From the NCBI GenBank assembly GCA_903851195.1, contig CAINNJ010000025.1:62001-126000 (forward strand): a stretch of DNA of 64,000 nucleotides. Reading direction: 5' to 3'. Numbering within the stretch: position 1 is the first letter of the stretch; each line of letters opens with the position of its first letter. Shown in pieces: positions 8,804-17,296 of this stretch. The notes beneath the pieces were generated by a model, which had not been told where the DNA came from, did not search any database, and saw only the letters and a program-made list of their open reading frames with translations. The position numbers and the translations under genes are program-made. Source of the stretch: an uncultured Acidobacteriia bacterium. Lineage in GTDB: Bacteria; Acidobacteriota; Terriglobia; Bryobacterales; Bryobacteraceae.

Positions 8804-8848
8804 AGCCTGGCTATACGACAGCCTGCCTATAGGACCGTCAGGCTATAG
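8801..8848 (-). promoter_or_regulatory. Three contiguous 16-bp repeats at the PadR start (candidate operator)
   Basis: On the plus strand the units are CATAGCCTGGCTATAC (8801-8816), GACAGCCTGCCTATAG (8817-8832) and GACCGTCAGGCTATAG (8833-8848). Neighbouring units differ at four positions. The first contains a dyad, ATAGCC-T-GGCTAT, and CCTATAGG at the end of the second is a perfect palindrome. The first unit includes the PadR start codon. The position suggests a site bound by the PadR protein itself and overlapping the core promoter; that is inference. Confidence 0.6.
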
Positions 8849-8866
8849 GAAAGTTAGCAAAAAAAT

Positions 8867-10294
8867 CTAAGCAAATATGCCGTCGTGCACGTTGCCCGCG
8901 GTGTCCGTGAGCCGGAAATCACGCCCGGAGTAGCGGTAGGTAAGTTTCAGGTGGTCCATGCCGAGCAGCGCGAGCACCGTGGCGTGGAAGTCGTGGATGT
9001 GCATCCGGTTCTCGGCGGCGTGGTAGCCGAATTCGTCGGTAGCGCCATAGGCGAAGCCGGGTTTGGTGCCGCCGCCCGCCATAAAGAGCGAGTAACCATA
9101 AGGATTGTGGTCGCGGCCGTTGCCGCTTTCCGAAACGGGCGTGCGGCCGAACTCACCGGACCAGATGACCAGCGTGTCCTTCAGCAGCCCGCGCGCTTTC
9201 AGATCGGTGAGAAGTCCGGCGATGGGCTTATCGACTTCGGCGGCGTTCTCATTGTGTTTGGCGAAGAGATCGGAGTGCTGATCCCACTTGTAGCTATGGG
9301 TGCACTGGATGAAACGGACGTCGCTCTCGGCCAGGCGGCGCGCGAGCAGGCACTGCCAGCCGAAATCGGCGGTCTTGGGATCGTCGAGGCCGTAGAGCTT
9401 CTTGGTCGCCTCGGATTCGCCGGAGACATCGAAGACTTTGGACGCCTCGGCCTGCATCCGGAAGCCCATCTCGAACGACTGAATGCGGGTTTCGAGTTCG
9501 TCGTCGAGCTTCCAGAGATCCTGATGTTTGCGATTGATCGCCTGGATCATGTCGAGCTCATAACGCTGCTGTTCGCGCGTGAGGCCCTGATTGACCAGGT
9601 ATTCGATCGGCTCTTTCTGAATCTCCGAAACCTGCATGCCTGCGTTGCCGATGGCCGTGCCCGCGACGGAGCCGGGCAGGAACCCAGGCGCCCAGTTCTT
9701 CGCGCCGCCATGCGAGAGGGCGGGCTTAATCGTGATGTAGCCGGGCAGGTTGCGGTTTTCCGAGCCGAGCCCGTAGAGCACCCAGGAGCCCATGCTGGGA
9801 CGCGTAAAGGTGAAGGTTCCGGTGAAAGTCTGCAGCAGCGCGGCGCCGTGATCCACGCCTTCGCCGACCATGGAGCGGACCACGCAGAGGTCATCGGCGC
9901 GTTCGCGAATATGGGGCAGCAGGTTGCTGATCGGCAGACCGCTCTGGCCGCAGTTCTTGAACTGCCAGGGCGATTTCATCAGTCCACCGGTCTTGCCGGC
10001 GGCGAAGGTGAGCGGCTGCTTGATAGGAAGCGGCTTGCCGTCGTTGGCGTCGAGGTATGGCTTGGGATCGAAGGTATCGATCGACGAGGGGCCGCCGTGC
10101 ATGAAGAGGAAGATGACGCGTTTGGCGCGCGGCGTAAAGTGAGGTGTTTTCGGCGCCAGCGGATCGGGGTTCGTATCGGCCAGCAACGATTGCAGCCCCA
10201 TCATGCCGAAGCCGCAACCGGCGGCGCGCAGCATGGCGCGGCGGGACATCTCGGAAGTGCGGGGAGCTTTGGTGAGGAGAGATTGGATGTTCAT
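8867..10294 (-). CDS. DUF1501 domain-containing exported protein
   Basis: A 475-residue protein of the DUF1501 (sulfatase/alkaline phosphatase-fold) family. I chose the ATG at 10294 because it lies after the stop of the PSD1 gene and has a GAGG about 8 nt upstream. An upstream in-frame ATG would overlap PSD1 coding. The N-terminus holds a twin-arginine motif, SRRAMLRAAG, near residue 20, followed by a short hydrophobic stretch, so Tat export is likely. The core has FLFMHGGPSSIDTFDPKP, characteristic of the family, and GEFGRTPVSE near the C-terminus. It forms a co-directional pair with PSD1, an arrangement seen repeatedly in planctomycetes and acidobacteria. Its biochemical role is not established. 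Confidence 0.92.
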   Translation of the reverse strand: MNIQSLLTKAPRTSEMSRRAMLRAAGCGFGMMGLQSLLADTNPDPLAPKTPHFTPRAKRVIFLFMHGGPSSIDTFDPKPYLDANDGKPLPIKQPLTFAAGKTGGLMKSPWQFKNCGQSGLPISNLLPHIRERADDLCVVRSMVGEGVDHGAALLQTFTGTFTFTRPSMGSWVLYGLGSENRNLPGYITIKPALSHGGAKNWAPGFLPGSVAGTAIGNAGMQVSEIQKEPIEYLVNQGLTREQQRYELDMIQAINRKHQDLWKLDDELETRIQSFEMGFRMQAEASKVFDVSGESEATKKLYGLDDPKTADFGWQCLLARRLAESDVRFIQCTHSYKWDQHSDLFAKHNENAAEVDKPIAGLLTDLKARGLLKDTLVIWSGEFGRTPVSESGNGRDHNPYGYSLFMAGGGTKPGFAYGATDEFGYHAAENRMHIHDFHATVLALLGMDHLKLTYRYSGRDFRLTDTAGNVHDGIFA

Positions 10295-10302
10295 GTTCAG
10301 CC

Positions 10303-13119
10303 TCAATACACGTAAATGAATTCGTTGGAAGCCATGAGGGCATGGCAGAGAGAGGTCCAGGCTTTTTCTTCGCTGATGTCGTTCCACTTGTGGTGGAGGC
10401 TCTGGACGTAAGTAAGACCTTTGTCGATTTCGCCGGCATCGGGACGGCGGTCGAGGATCCGAATATAGAGCTCTTCGATCCGGCGGCGGTCCTGCTTTTC
10501 CTGCTTCAGAACCGTATCGGTCAGCGCCTTCGCTTCACGGACCACCATGGGGCTGTTCATTACGAACAGGGCTTGCGTGGCGACCGTGGTGGGGCTGCGT
10601 TTGCCTTCGGGACTGGTGGCGTCACCGAAGTCGAAGAGGGTGTAGAGAGTCGGCAGGTTGGAGCGGCGCAGCGGCAGGTAGATGCTGCGGCGATTCGTCG
10701 ATTCCGGGTTCATGCTGATGCGGCTGGAGCTGGTTTCGCCGTCCGTGCCGACGCCGGGATCGAGCGTGCCGCCCATGGTGAGGTCGAGATCGCCGCCCAT
10801 GGCGAGATAGGCATCGCGAATTTCTTCGATGCTGAGGCGCTGGCGCGGGAAGTGCGAGAGCAGGCGGTTTTCCGGATCTTTGCTCTTCTTCTCTTCATCG
10901 AAAGCGGCGCTCATGCGGTAAGTGCTGGAGAGCATGATCATCCGGTTCATCTTTTTGATGGACCAGCCGTTTTCCATGAAGGCGGCGGCGAGGTAGTCGA
11001 GCAGTTCGGGGTTCGACGGGCGCTCGCCCAGGCGGCCGAAATTATCGGGAGTGCGGACAATGCCGTCGCCGAAGTGGCCCTGCCAGATGCGGTTCATCAT
11101 GACGCGGGAGGGGATCGGGTTGCGGGGGTCGACAATCCAGTCGGCCAGTTCGAGGCGGCCGCTTTTCGTCGAGACCGGGCCTTCCGGCGCGTTCAGCGCC
11201 AGGATCGACGGGACCGTGGGGGCGACCTTGTCACCCAGGCTGTGATAATCGCCGCGGATGAACACCTTCTGGTCCATCGTCTCGCCTTCTTTGACGGCGC
11301 AGGCCATGGGGATTTCCTGGGTGGGCAGGTTTTTCGCGAGTTCCGCGGACCGGGTGAGCAGCGTGCGGATCTGCTCCGCCTTCTCCGGCGCGAGAGTGGC
11401 GATCTGTTCATCCTTCGAACGATAGAGAGGGCCGTTTTCGATCCAGGTCGCGACGAAGAACGGATCCTTCTGTTTGTTCATGACGGGACGAGGGCCCGCG
11501 ATTTTTCCGGCGGAGGGGAAACTTTGCTCCGCCTGTTTCCACCAGCTGAGATCCTGATCGTACTGGTAGGCGCTGCGGCGGAAATCTTCCTGATACTGGG
11601 CGGCGATTTCCTGCCGGTTGGCGTCGGTAGCCGCGTGCCATTTCGCCAGTTCGGGATTCGACTTCACCTTGAGGTAGGAGACCCAGCGGGTGAGCAGCTT
11701 TTCGTCGAGCTTCGAGTCGGCGGCGACGGACGCTGCCGGCTCGTTCTTCCCGTAGACCCTGTAAGCAGCCTGCATGTAAGCGGGAATCTGCTTCTCCTGC
11801 TCGTCGCGATGCTTCTTGGCATCGCGGTCGAAATCGAGGATTTTGGCGATGTCTTTCTGCACGCCGAGGTATTCGGTCCACTGCTTTTTGAACGCTTCGA
11901 ACTGGCCGGCGGGCGCGAGCGGCGTCTGCACGGGATCGCCATCCTGACCCTTTGTATAGCTGAGCGTCGAAGCGAAAACGGCCGCGAGCTGGTAATAATC
12001 TTTGGTCGCGATGGGATCGAATTTATGGTCGTGGCAGCGGGCACAGGTGACCGTGAGGCCCAGGAACGCTTTCGCCGTCACGTCGATCTGGTCATCGACG
12101 ACGTCATAACGCTTCAGAGGGAGATCCTTCTGAGCCAGCGCCTTCTTACCCAGGGCGAGGAAGCCGGTGGCGACGATGCCGCGATATCCGACGCCGGATT
12201 TCGGATCCTCCGCCAGCACGTCCCCGGCGAGTTGCTCGCGGACGAACTGGTTGTACGGCATGTCGTCATTAAAGGCCTGAATCACGTAATCGCGATAACG
12301 CCAGGCGTGCGGATAACGGTGATCTTCGTCGCTGCCGGTGGAATCGGCGTAGCGCATGGCGTCCAGCCAGTGGCGTCCCCAGCGTTCCCCGTAACGCGGC
12401 GAAGCGAGGAGGCGGTCGACCACCTTTTCATAGGCGTTCGGAGACTTATCGGCAAGGAAATCCTGAATTTCCTTTTCCGTGGGAGGCAGGCCGGTGAGAT
12501 CGAACGTGGCGCGGCGGAGAAGGGTGGTCTTGTCGGCGGACGGCGCGGGTTTCAGGCCGTTCTTTTCGAGATTGGCGAGGACGAAGCGGTCGAGAGGCGA
12601 CGCGGCCCAATCCTGCTGTTTCACGGCGGGCGGAGCGGCGTGGGATATGGGCTTAAAGGACCAGAAATTTTTGTCGGCGTCGGTGATCACGCCGCGCAGC
12701 GCAACGGGGCGGACGCCCGTGCCGGAGAGAGCGTTGCCCGCGGAAGGCGTGGTGGCCGGGACGGGAGCGCCCGCCGCAACCCACTCGCGAAGGGCGGCGA
12801 TGGTTTCCGCTGGAAGCTTGCCCTGGGGCGGCATTTTGACCTGACTCTCATAGGCAAGAGCCTGGATGATGGCGCTTTTGTCCGCCTCGGCCGGTTTGCC
12901 GAAGATGCCGGTGGACGCAGCTTCTTTAATGGATTCGGGGCTGCTGAAATCGAGGCCGCCGCTCTTGAGTTTGGCGTTGTGACAGCCCTGGCACTTTTCC
13001 GCGAACAGCGGGCGTGCATTCTTTTCGAACAGCTCGAGGCCGGCGGGTGTCGTCTGGGCCGTCAGAGCAAAGCTGAAAGCGGAGAGCAGAAGTGCGGCGG
13101 AGGGAGTGCGTGAGGTCAT
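10303..13119 (-). CDS. PSD1 and planctomycete cytochrome C domain-containing protein
   Basis: A 938-residue exported protein. After a signal peptide (about residues 1-21) comes a cytochrome-like domain with the haem motif CQGCH, and MPPQGKLP as a possible distal Met region. Next is a DUF1549 domain (SPLDRFVLANLEKNGLKPAP onward, RRATFDLTGLPPT, GERWGRHWLDAMRYADS). A second CxxCH (CARCHDHKFDPI) lies near residue 360. A C-terminal DUF1553 domain (RLELADWIVDPRNPIPSRVMMNRIWQGHFG) ends the protein. It is expressed from a sigma-70-like promoter at 13155-13184 and followed 8 nt later by the DUF1501 gene. Such pairs are thought to act on extracellular organic matter, but the reaction is not known. Confidence 0.93.
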   Translation of the reverse strand: MTSRTPSAALLLSAFSFALTAQTTPAGLELFEKNARPLFAEKCQGCHNAKLKSGGLDFSSPESIKEAASTGIFGKPAEADKSAIIQALAYESQVKMPPQGKLPAETIAALREWVAAGAPVPATTPSAGNALSGTGVRPVALRGVITDADKNFWSFKPISHAAPPAVKQQDWAASPLDRFVLANLEKNGLKPAPSADKTTLLRRATFDLTGLPPTEKEIQDFLADKSPNAYEKVVDRLLASPRYGERWGRHWLDAMRYADSTGSDEDHRYPHAWRYRDYVIQAFNDDMPYNQFVREQLAGDVLAEDPKSGVGYRGIVATGFLALGKKALAQKDLPLKRYDVVDDQIDVTAKAFLGLTVTCARCHDHKFDPIATKDYYQLAAVFASTLSYTKGQDGDPVQTPLAPAGQFEAFKKQWTEYLGVQKDIAKILDFDRDAKKHRDEQEKQIPAYMQAAYRVYGKNEPAASVAADSKLDEKLLTRWVSYLKVKSNPELAKWHAATDANRQEIAAQYQEDFRRSAYQYDQDLSWWKQAEQSFPSAGKIAGPRPVMNKQKDPFFVATWIENGPLYRSKDEQIATLAPEKAEQIRTLLTRSAELAKNLPTQEIPMACAVKEGETMDQKVFIRGDYHSLGDKVAPTVPSILALNAPEGPVSTKSGRLELADWIVDPRNPIPSRVMMNRIWQGHFGDGIVRTPDNFGRLGERPSNPELLDYLAAAFMENGWSIKKMNRMIMLSSTYRMSAAFDEEKKSKDPENRLLSHFPRQRLSIEEIRDAYLAMGGDLDLTMGGTLDPGVGTDGETSSSRISMNPESTNRRSIYLPLRRSNLPTLYTLFDFGDATSPEGKRSPTTVATQALFVMNSPMVVREAKALTDTVLKQEKQDRRRIEELYIRILDRRPDAGEIDKGLTYVQSLHHKWNDISEEKAWTSLCHALMASNEFIYVY

Positions 13120-13154
13120 GGATTCTCGGCAGCTTAAACGTTAACCGTGTTGCT

Positions 13155-13184
13155 ATTGTATCGCCTTTTCAGAGAGGCGCGCAA
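13155..13184 (-). promoter_or_regulatory. Sigma-70-like promoter for the PSD1-DUF1501 operon
   Basis: On the minus strand there is a -35 TTGCGC (13179-13184), an 18-bp spacer and a -10 TACAAT (13155-13160), about 35 nt upstream of the PSD1 start codon. It is seen by eye only. Confidence 0.45.
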
Positions 13185-13204
13185 AAACCGGCAAACGGGT
13201 ACAC

Positions 13205-13268
13205 GGGACCTGTCGTCCATGGGACCTGTCGTACATGGGACGTATCGTACAGGGAACGTCCTGTACGG
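13205..13268 (+). repeat. Four tandem 16-bp repeats upstream of DUF1328 gene (candidate operator)
   Basis: Units: GGGACCTGTCGTCCAT (13205-13220), GGGACCTGTCGTACAT (13221-13236), GGGACGTATCGTACAG (13237-13252) and a decayed GGGAACGTCCTGTACG (13253-13268). Units 1 and 2 differ at one base, units 2 and 3 at three. The array lies between the divergent PSD1 and DUF1328 genes and has the same period as the array at the PadR start. It is far too short and has no spacers for a CRISPR. A regulator-binding site is the likely role. Confidence 0.6.
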
Positions 13269-13332
13269 CGGGTAAGTTTGTCCTGTCTGAATCTGGCGGA
13301 TCAATTGCTGTAACAGAAGCAGGAGAGTACAA

Positions 13333-13494
13333 ATGTTGCACTGGTCACTGATTTTTCTTGTTATCGCGCTTGTCGCTGGAGTGCTGGGCTTTGGTGGTAT
13401 AGCCGGGACTGCGGCCGGAATCGCAAAAATCCTCTTCATGGTATTTCTCGTGATCTGGCTGGTTGCTTTAATTGCCGGTCGCCGGGCTGTCTGA
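13333..13494 (+). CDS. DUF1328 domain-containing small membrane protein
   Basis: A 53-residue protein with two hydrophobic helices: [20 protein letters not shown], then a [11 protein letters not shown] turn, then [17 protein letters not shown]. This is the standard DUF1328 (YtjA-like) pattern, in which [17 protein letters not shown] is the most conserved part. A good Shine-Dalgarno, AGGAGA, lies 7 nt upstream of the ATG. The gene stands alone, with a candidate operator of four 16-bp repeats 65 nt upstream and a strong bidirectional terminator 27 nt downstream. Relatives are small inner-membrane proteins often seen near stress genes; no biochemical function is known. The family call rests on the whole sequence fitting the pattern. 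Confidence 0.88.
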   Translation: MLHWSLIFLVIALVAGVLGFGGIAGTAAGIAKILFMVFLVIWLVALIAGRRAV

Positions 13495-13520
13495 TCGCGG
13501 TCTGTTCACAGAGGGAACGC

Positions 13521-13576
13521 AAAAAGCCCGGAAAGCCACATGCACTGTCAGTGCATGTGGCTTCCCGGGCCTTTTG
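13521..13576. terminator. Bidirectional rho-independent terminator
   Basis: A long inverted repeat: GCCCGG, AGCCACATGCACTG, then the mirror CAGTGCATGTGGCT, CCGGGC. It is flanked by AAAAA on the left and CCTTTTGATTT on the right. It sits between the converging DUF1328 gene and the TonB-dependent receptor gene, and can end transcripts from both. Confidence 0.9.
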
Positions 13577-13589
13577 ATTTCAACTGACC

Positions 13590-16500
13590 TCAGAATGTAA
13601 CGCGCATCGCCACCTGAATCACGCGCGGTCCGCGATCCGCCGTCGCCGTTCCGAACAGCGTATTGATCTGCTGTCCGGCGGCGTTGAACTTCGCCGCGGT
13701 ATTGATGGTGGACCACTGCGCGTGATTGAAGGCGTTGTAGAACTCGCCCCGGAGCTGGAGCGACATTCTCTCGCGAATCACGAAGTTCTTGAAACCCGAA
13801 AGATCCCACTGGTTCTGTCCCGGGCCCCGGAACACATCGCGTGCGGCACTGCCGATGTAGCCAAGAGCCGGCAGCGCGAACGCGTTGGTGTTGAACCACT
13901 GATTCTGGTTGCGATTGCCATAGCCGAGTTGCGGATTGGCGATCACGTTGATGCGCTGGCCATCCCCGCCACCGATCAGATCGGTGCCGGCAACAGTGCT
14001 GAAAGAGACGCCGGTGGGCGCGCCGTCCGCAAAGGTGGCGATACCGGAAACGTTCCAGTGCGCCAACAGTGTGCTGAGAATCGGATTTTTGAAGCGCGCC
14101 GATCCCGGCAATTCATAGAGCCACGAAATATTCGTGACGAAAGTGCGGTCGAAGGACGACTCGCCGTAGTTCAGTACCCTCGGATTGCCGTAGGTCGCAA
14201 TGGTGTTGCCGTTACCCGAACCGTAATCCATCGATTTCGACCAGGTAAAATTCGCCTTGAATTCCATGCCGTTGGAGAATCTGCGGTTCGCCTGCGTCTG
14301 CAGGGAGTAGTAACTCGAAGTTCCGATCGGCTCCAGGAACGTAATGGAACCATAACCCGCATAGGGAGCGAGGAAGTTGTTCGGGAGCGGCTTACCCGGC
14401 AGCGTGGGATCCTGCGCGCTCGCCGCGAATCGCGCGCCATAAGGCAGCTGATTCAGATTCTGGGACATTTCCAGATGACGTCCGAGTGTGCCGACGAGAG
14501 CGACGTCGAGCACGACCGAGTGGCCGATATCGCGCTGGCCGCCCAGGCTGAACGAGTAAGTCGCGCCGAGGCGGTGCTCGTCGTTGCCAAGAATGTTCGA
14601 AGGGAACAGCGTGCCGGCCGTACCAAGGAACGAGTTGAGGGTTCCGTAGTAAGTGGTCGGGGTGTAGGAAAGCGGGGGAGTCGACTGGAAGCTTCCCGAG
14701 CAGCAAAGGCTGGGCTGGCTGGTCGGAATGTAGCTGATGCCGAAGCCGCCGCGAAGTGCCGTTTTTCCGTCGCCAAACACATCGTAGGCGAAACCGAACC
14801 GCGGACCGATATCCAGCGCGGAACCTTTTGTCAGACCGAGCGGCACGCCTTTCTGACCGGCGATGATGATGCCGTCAGTCGGATTGCCGACACCCGGCAC
14901 GATCGCGCCGACATAAACCTGCGGGAGTTGCGCTCCGGTCACCGGGTTCACGGCCACGCGTGTTCCGGCTGAAGTGAGAGCGGGGGCATACAGTACGGGA
15001 GCCTGGGAGGCAATCCACGAACCGGGATCGAAGCCGGCCATGATATTTTTACGCTGCCGCCACGGAATGCGCGTGGTGAAGCGAACGCCGATTTCAAGAG
15101 TCAGGCGCTTGCTCACCTTCCAGGAATCCTGCACATATTCTTCGAAGGCCGATTCGCGATAGTCCGCCGCGTTGCGCGCCGAGCTTTCGGTATAAGTATC
15201 GAAAACGCCCAACAGCGCGTTCGAATAGCCATAGCCGGTATCGAGCGGGTTATTGACGTCTTTGGCAAACGCGAAATTACCGGAGTAGGCGGTACCGGGA
15301 TTACCCTTCCACATGCGCGTGCGTTCGATGCTGACACCGGTCTTCAGCGTGTGAACGCCCAGGACTTTGGTCAGGTTGTCGGAGAACGTGAACTTCGTGG
15401 TGGCGCCATCGATCGGCGCGCGGGCGTCGTACGAATATCCCGCCGCCGAAGGCACATCGCCGAAGCTCATGATCGGAATCACGTTATTGGAGTTCGCGGA
15501 AGGGTACCACTGCCCCAGGCCGTTGAGATTGTAAGTGGAACGCTGAATCTTCGCGTTCTCTGCGTCGCTGACGGGACCGCCGGGCTCATCCCAGTGATTG
15601 ATGCCGAAGGTGACTTCGTTAATCAGCGTTGGCGTGATCGTATAGACAAGGTTGATCGACGGCGTTTCGATGCGCGACTTATAGAACGATTTCACCAGAC
15701 CCCATGCCGGTCCCGGGGCCGCGCCGACAGCGTAACCGGTGCTGGAGTTATTGATCTGGTTGTTATGGCCGTACATGCGGAGCTTATCGGTGAAGTTGAA
15801 GTCCACGCGGTACGTGTAATTTTCGATATTGACGATCGGCGTTTCCTGGAACAGGAAATTGTAGTTACCGCCGCTGACCGCCCGGTTGGTGAAGTTCGGC
15901 AGCGGGAAGACGCTGAGCAGCGACGCTCCCAGCGGATTAATCTGGCTGGGCGGCACGATATTTCCGGGGTACACGGTCTTGGTGCCGGACTGGTTCACGG
16001 GGATGAGAGCACCGCCAACGGTCACGCTCTGTGAGAAGTTGCCGGCGCGTTCCAGCGCGGTGGGCATGGTGTTTTGCTGCAGGGCTTTGGGAACACCCTG
16101 ATAAGCATACTGGTTATTAAAGAAAAAGAAAATCTTGTTCTTCTGCGTGTTGAACTTCTTCGGAATGTAGACCGGGCCGCCGATGCTGCCGCCGCCGATC
16201 ACGTAGCGATATTTCGCCTTGGCCACGTTGTTCAGATTGTTGAAGTACGAGTTGGCATTCAGATCTTCATTCCGAAGATAGGCGTAAATATCGCCGTGAA
16301 ACTGCCGGGAGCCGGATTTGGTGGAGAGATTGATGATGGCGCCGCCGCTCTGGCCATACTCGGCCTGATAGCTGGAGGTTTTGACGTTGAGTTCCGCCAG
16401 CGCGTCGGTGGCTTCGGTCGCGTAGAGAGCGCCCTGACTGGAAGGATCCGACCCGTCGACGCCGTTCAGCGTGGGGATGGTGGCTGCAGCGCGGGTGCCG

Positions 16501-17153
16501 TTGATGCTGGAGTAATTCTGTCCCGAACTGGGGCCATCGGCGTCAGTCGCGCCCGCGAATCCGGGCAGACCGCGCAGCAGACCGCCGAAGGAAAGGCCGC
16601 GGGAAAGCAGGGCCTGAATCTCGTGCTTATCGAGATCGGAGGAGCGTTCGGCGCTTTGGATCTGAACGGGAGTGGCGTCGGCCTGCACGGTAACGGATTC
16701 GCTGGTGCTGCCGACCACGAGAGAAAGGGTGCCGGTGGCGCGCCGCTCACCTTCGGTAACGACAATGTTCTTCTGTTCCAGACGCGAGAAACCGGCGGCC
16801 TGAATGGCGATGGAGTAAGTCGCGGGCGCGGGAACAGCCTGGAAGGAAAAATTGCCGCCACTGCCGGATTGGAGCGTGATCACCGCGACAGCCGTATCCT
16901 GGTTCGTGAGTGTGACGGTAGCGCCGGGGACTCCCGCGCCGGAAGCATCGACCACGGTTCCGGATATGGTGGCGGTCTGCTGGGCACGCGCGCACGGCGG
17001 CATGGCGGTCAGCGCCAGAGCCGCAAGTACCGCGATGAGATGCATCGGATGGAACCGACGTAATTTTGTACGGGCGAGCCCGTTACGAGTTGATTTCATG
17101 GTTTTTGGTTCCGTTTTCGCAGTACCCGGAGAGTTCGGCGTCACAAATCGCAT
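13590..17153 (-). CDS. TonB-dependent receptor, Oar-like with N-terminal carboxypeptidase-regulatory domain
   Basis: A 1187-residue outer-membrane transporter. The ATG at 17153 has a purine-rich GAGGGAGAAAGG in front and a promoter 28 nt upstream, so I kept it. An in-frame ATG at 17099 would give a more usual signal peptide. After a signal ending near CARAQ comes a carboxypeptidase-regulatory-like domain (ATISGTVVDASGAGVPGATVTL). A plug domain follows (IQALLSRGLSFGGLLRGLPG, INGTRAAATIPTLNGVDGSDP), then a beta barrel ending in an aromatic C-terminus (IQVAMRVTF). The substrate is unknown. It is not linked to degradative enzymes here, unlike the two receptors at 22.9 and 27.8 kb. The gene ends at a shared terminator. 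Confidence 0.93.
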   Translation of the reverse strand: MRFVTPNSPGTAKTEPKTMKSTRNGLARTKLRRFHPMHLIAVLAALALTAMPPCARAQQTATISGTVVDASGAGVPGATVTLTNQDTAVAVITLQSGSGGNFSFQAVPAPATYSIAIQAAGFSRLEQKNIVVTEGERRATGTLSLVVGSTSESVTVQADATPVQIQSAERSSDLDKHEIQALLSRGLSFGGLLRGLPGFAGATDADGPSSGQNYSSINGTRAAATIPTLNGVDGSDPSSQGALYATEATDALAELNVKTSSYQAEYGQSGGAIINLSTKSGSRQFHGDIYAYLRNEDLNANSYFNNLNNVAKAKYRYVIGGGSIGGPVYIPKKFNTQKNKIFFFFNNQYAYQGVPKALQQNTMPTALERAGNFSQSVTVGGALIPVNQSGTKTVYPGNIVPPSQINPLGASLLSVFPLPNFTNRAVSGGNYNFLFQETPIVNIENYTYRVDFNFTDKLRMYGHNNQINNSSTGYAVGAAPGPAWGLVKSFYKSRIETPSINLVYTITPTLINEVTFGINHWDEPGGPVSDAENAKIQRSTYNLNGLGQWYPSANSNNVIPIMSFGDVPSAAGYSYDARAPIDGATTKFTFSDNLTKVLGVHTLKTGVSIERTRMWKGNPGTAYSGNFAFAKDVNNPLDTGYGYSNALLGVFDTYTESSARNAADYRESAFEEYVQDSWKVSKRLTLEIGVRFTTRIPWRQRKNIMAGFDPGSWIASQAPVLYAPALTSAGTRVAVNPVTGAQLPQVYVGAIVPGVGNPTDGIIIAGQKGVPLGLTKGSALDIGPRFGFAYDVFGDGKTALRGGFGISYIPTSQPSLCCSGSFQSTPPLSYTPTTYYGTLNSFLGTAGTLFPSNILGNDEHRLGATYSFSLGGQRDIGHSVVLDVALVGTLGRHLEMSQNLNQLPYGARFAASAQDPTLPGKPLPNNFLAPYAGYGSITFLEPIGTSSYYSLQTQANRRFSNGMEFKANFTWSKSMDYGSGNGNTIATYGNPRVLNYGESSFDRTFVTNISWLYELPGSARFKNPILSTLLAHWNVSGIATFADGAPTGVSFSTVAGTDLIGGGDGQRINVIANPQLGYGNRNQNQWFNTNAFALPALGYIGSAARDVFRGPGQNQWDLSGFKNFVIRERMSLQLRGEFYNAFNHAQWSTINTAAKFNAAGQQINTLFGTATADRGPRVIQVAMRVTF

Positions 17154-17180
17154 GGTCCGCCCTTTCTCCCTCAGGGCAAG

Positions 17181-17210
17181 ATGCTATCAGTTCGTAATCG
17201 ATAAAGTCAA
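17181..17210 (-). promoter_or_regulatory. Sigma-70-like promoter for the TonB receptor gene
   Basis: On the minus strand there is a -35 TTGACT (17205-17210), an 18-bp spacer and a -10 TAGCAT (17181-17186). The expected transcript would start near 17174 and carry the purine-rich ribosome-binding site just before the ATG at 17153. Confidence 0.5.
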
Positions 17211-17296
17211 ATGGAATCGCCGCGCGTATCGCCGCGCAAACGATGTCCGGTTATTCCGGTGAATTGCCTCCGGACACGGTATGTCACGCTGAGCAA

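Noticed and set aside
10342-13113. A 923-codon open frame on the plus strand
   Set aside because: It is exactly opposite the PSD1 gene, whose haem motifs and domains are unmistakable. The antisense product shows no domains.
13205-13268. CRISPR-like array
   Set aside because: The 16-bp units abut with no spacers, number only four and have no cas genes nearby.
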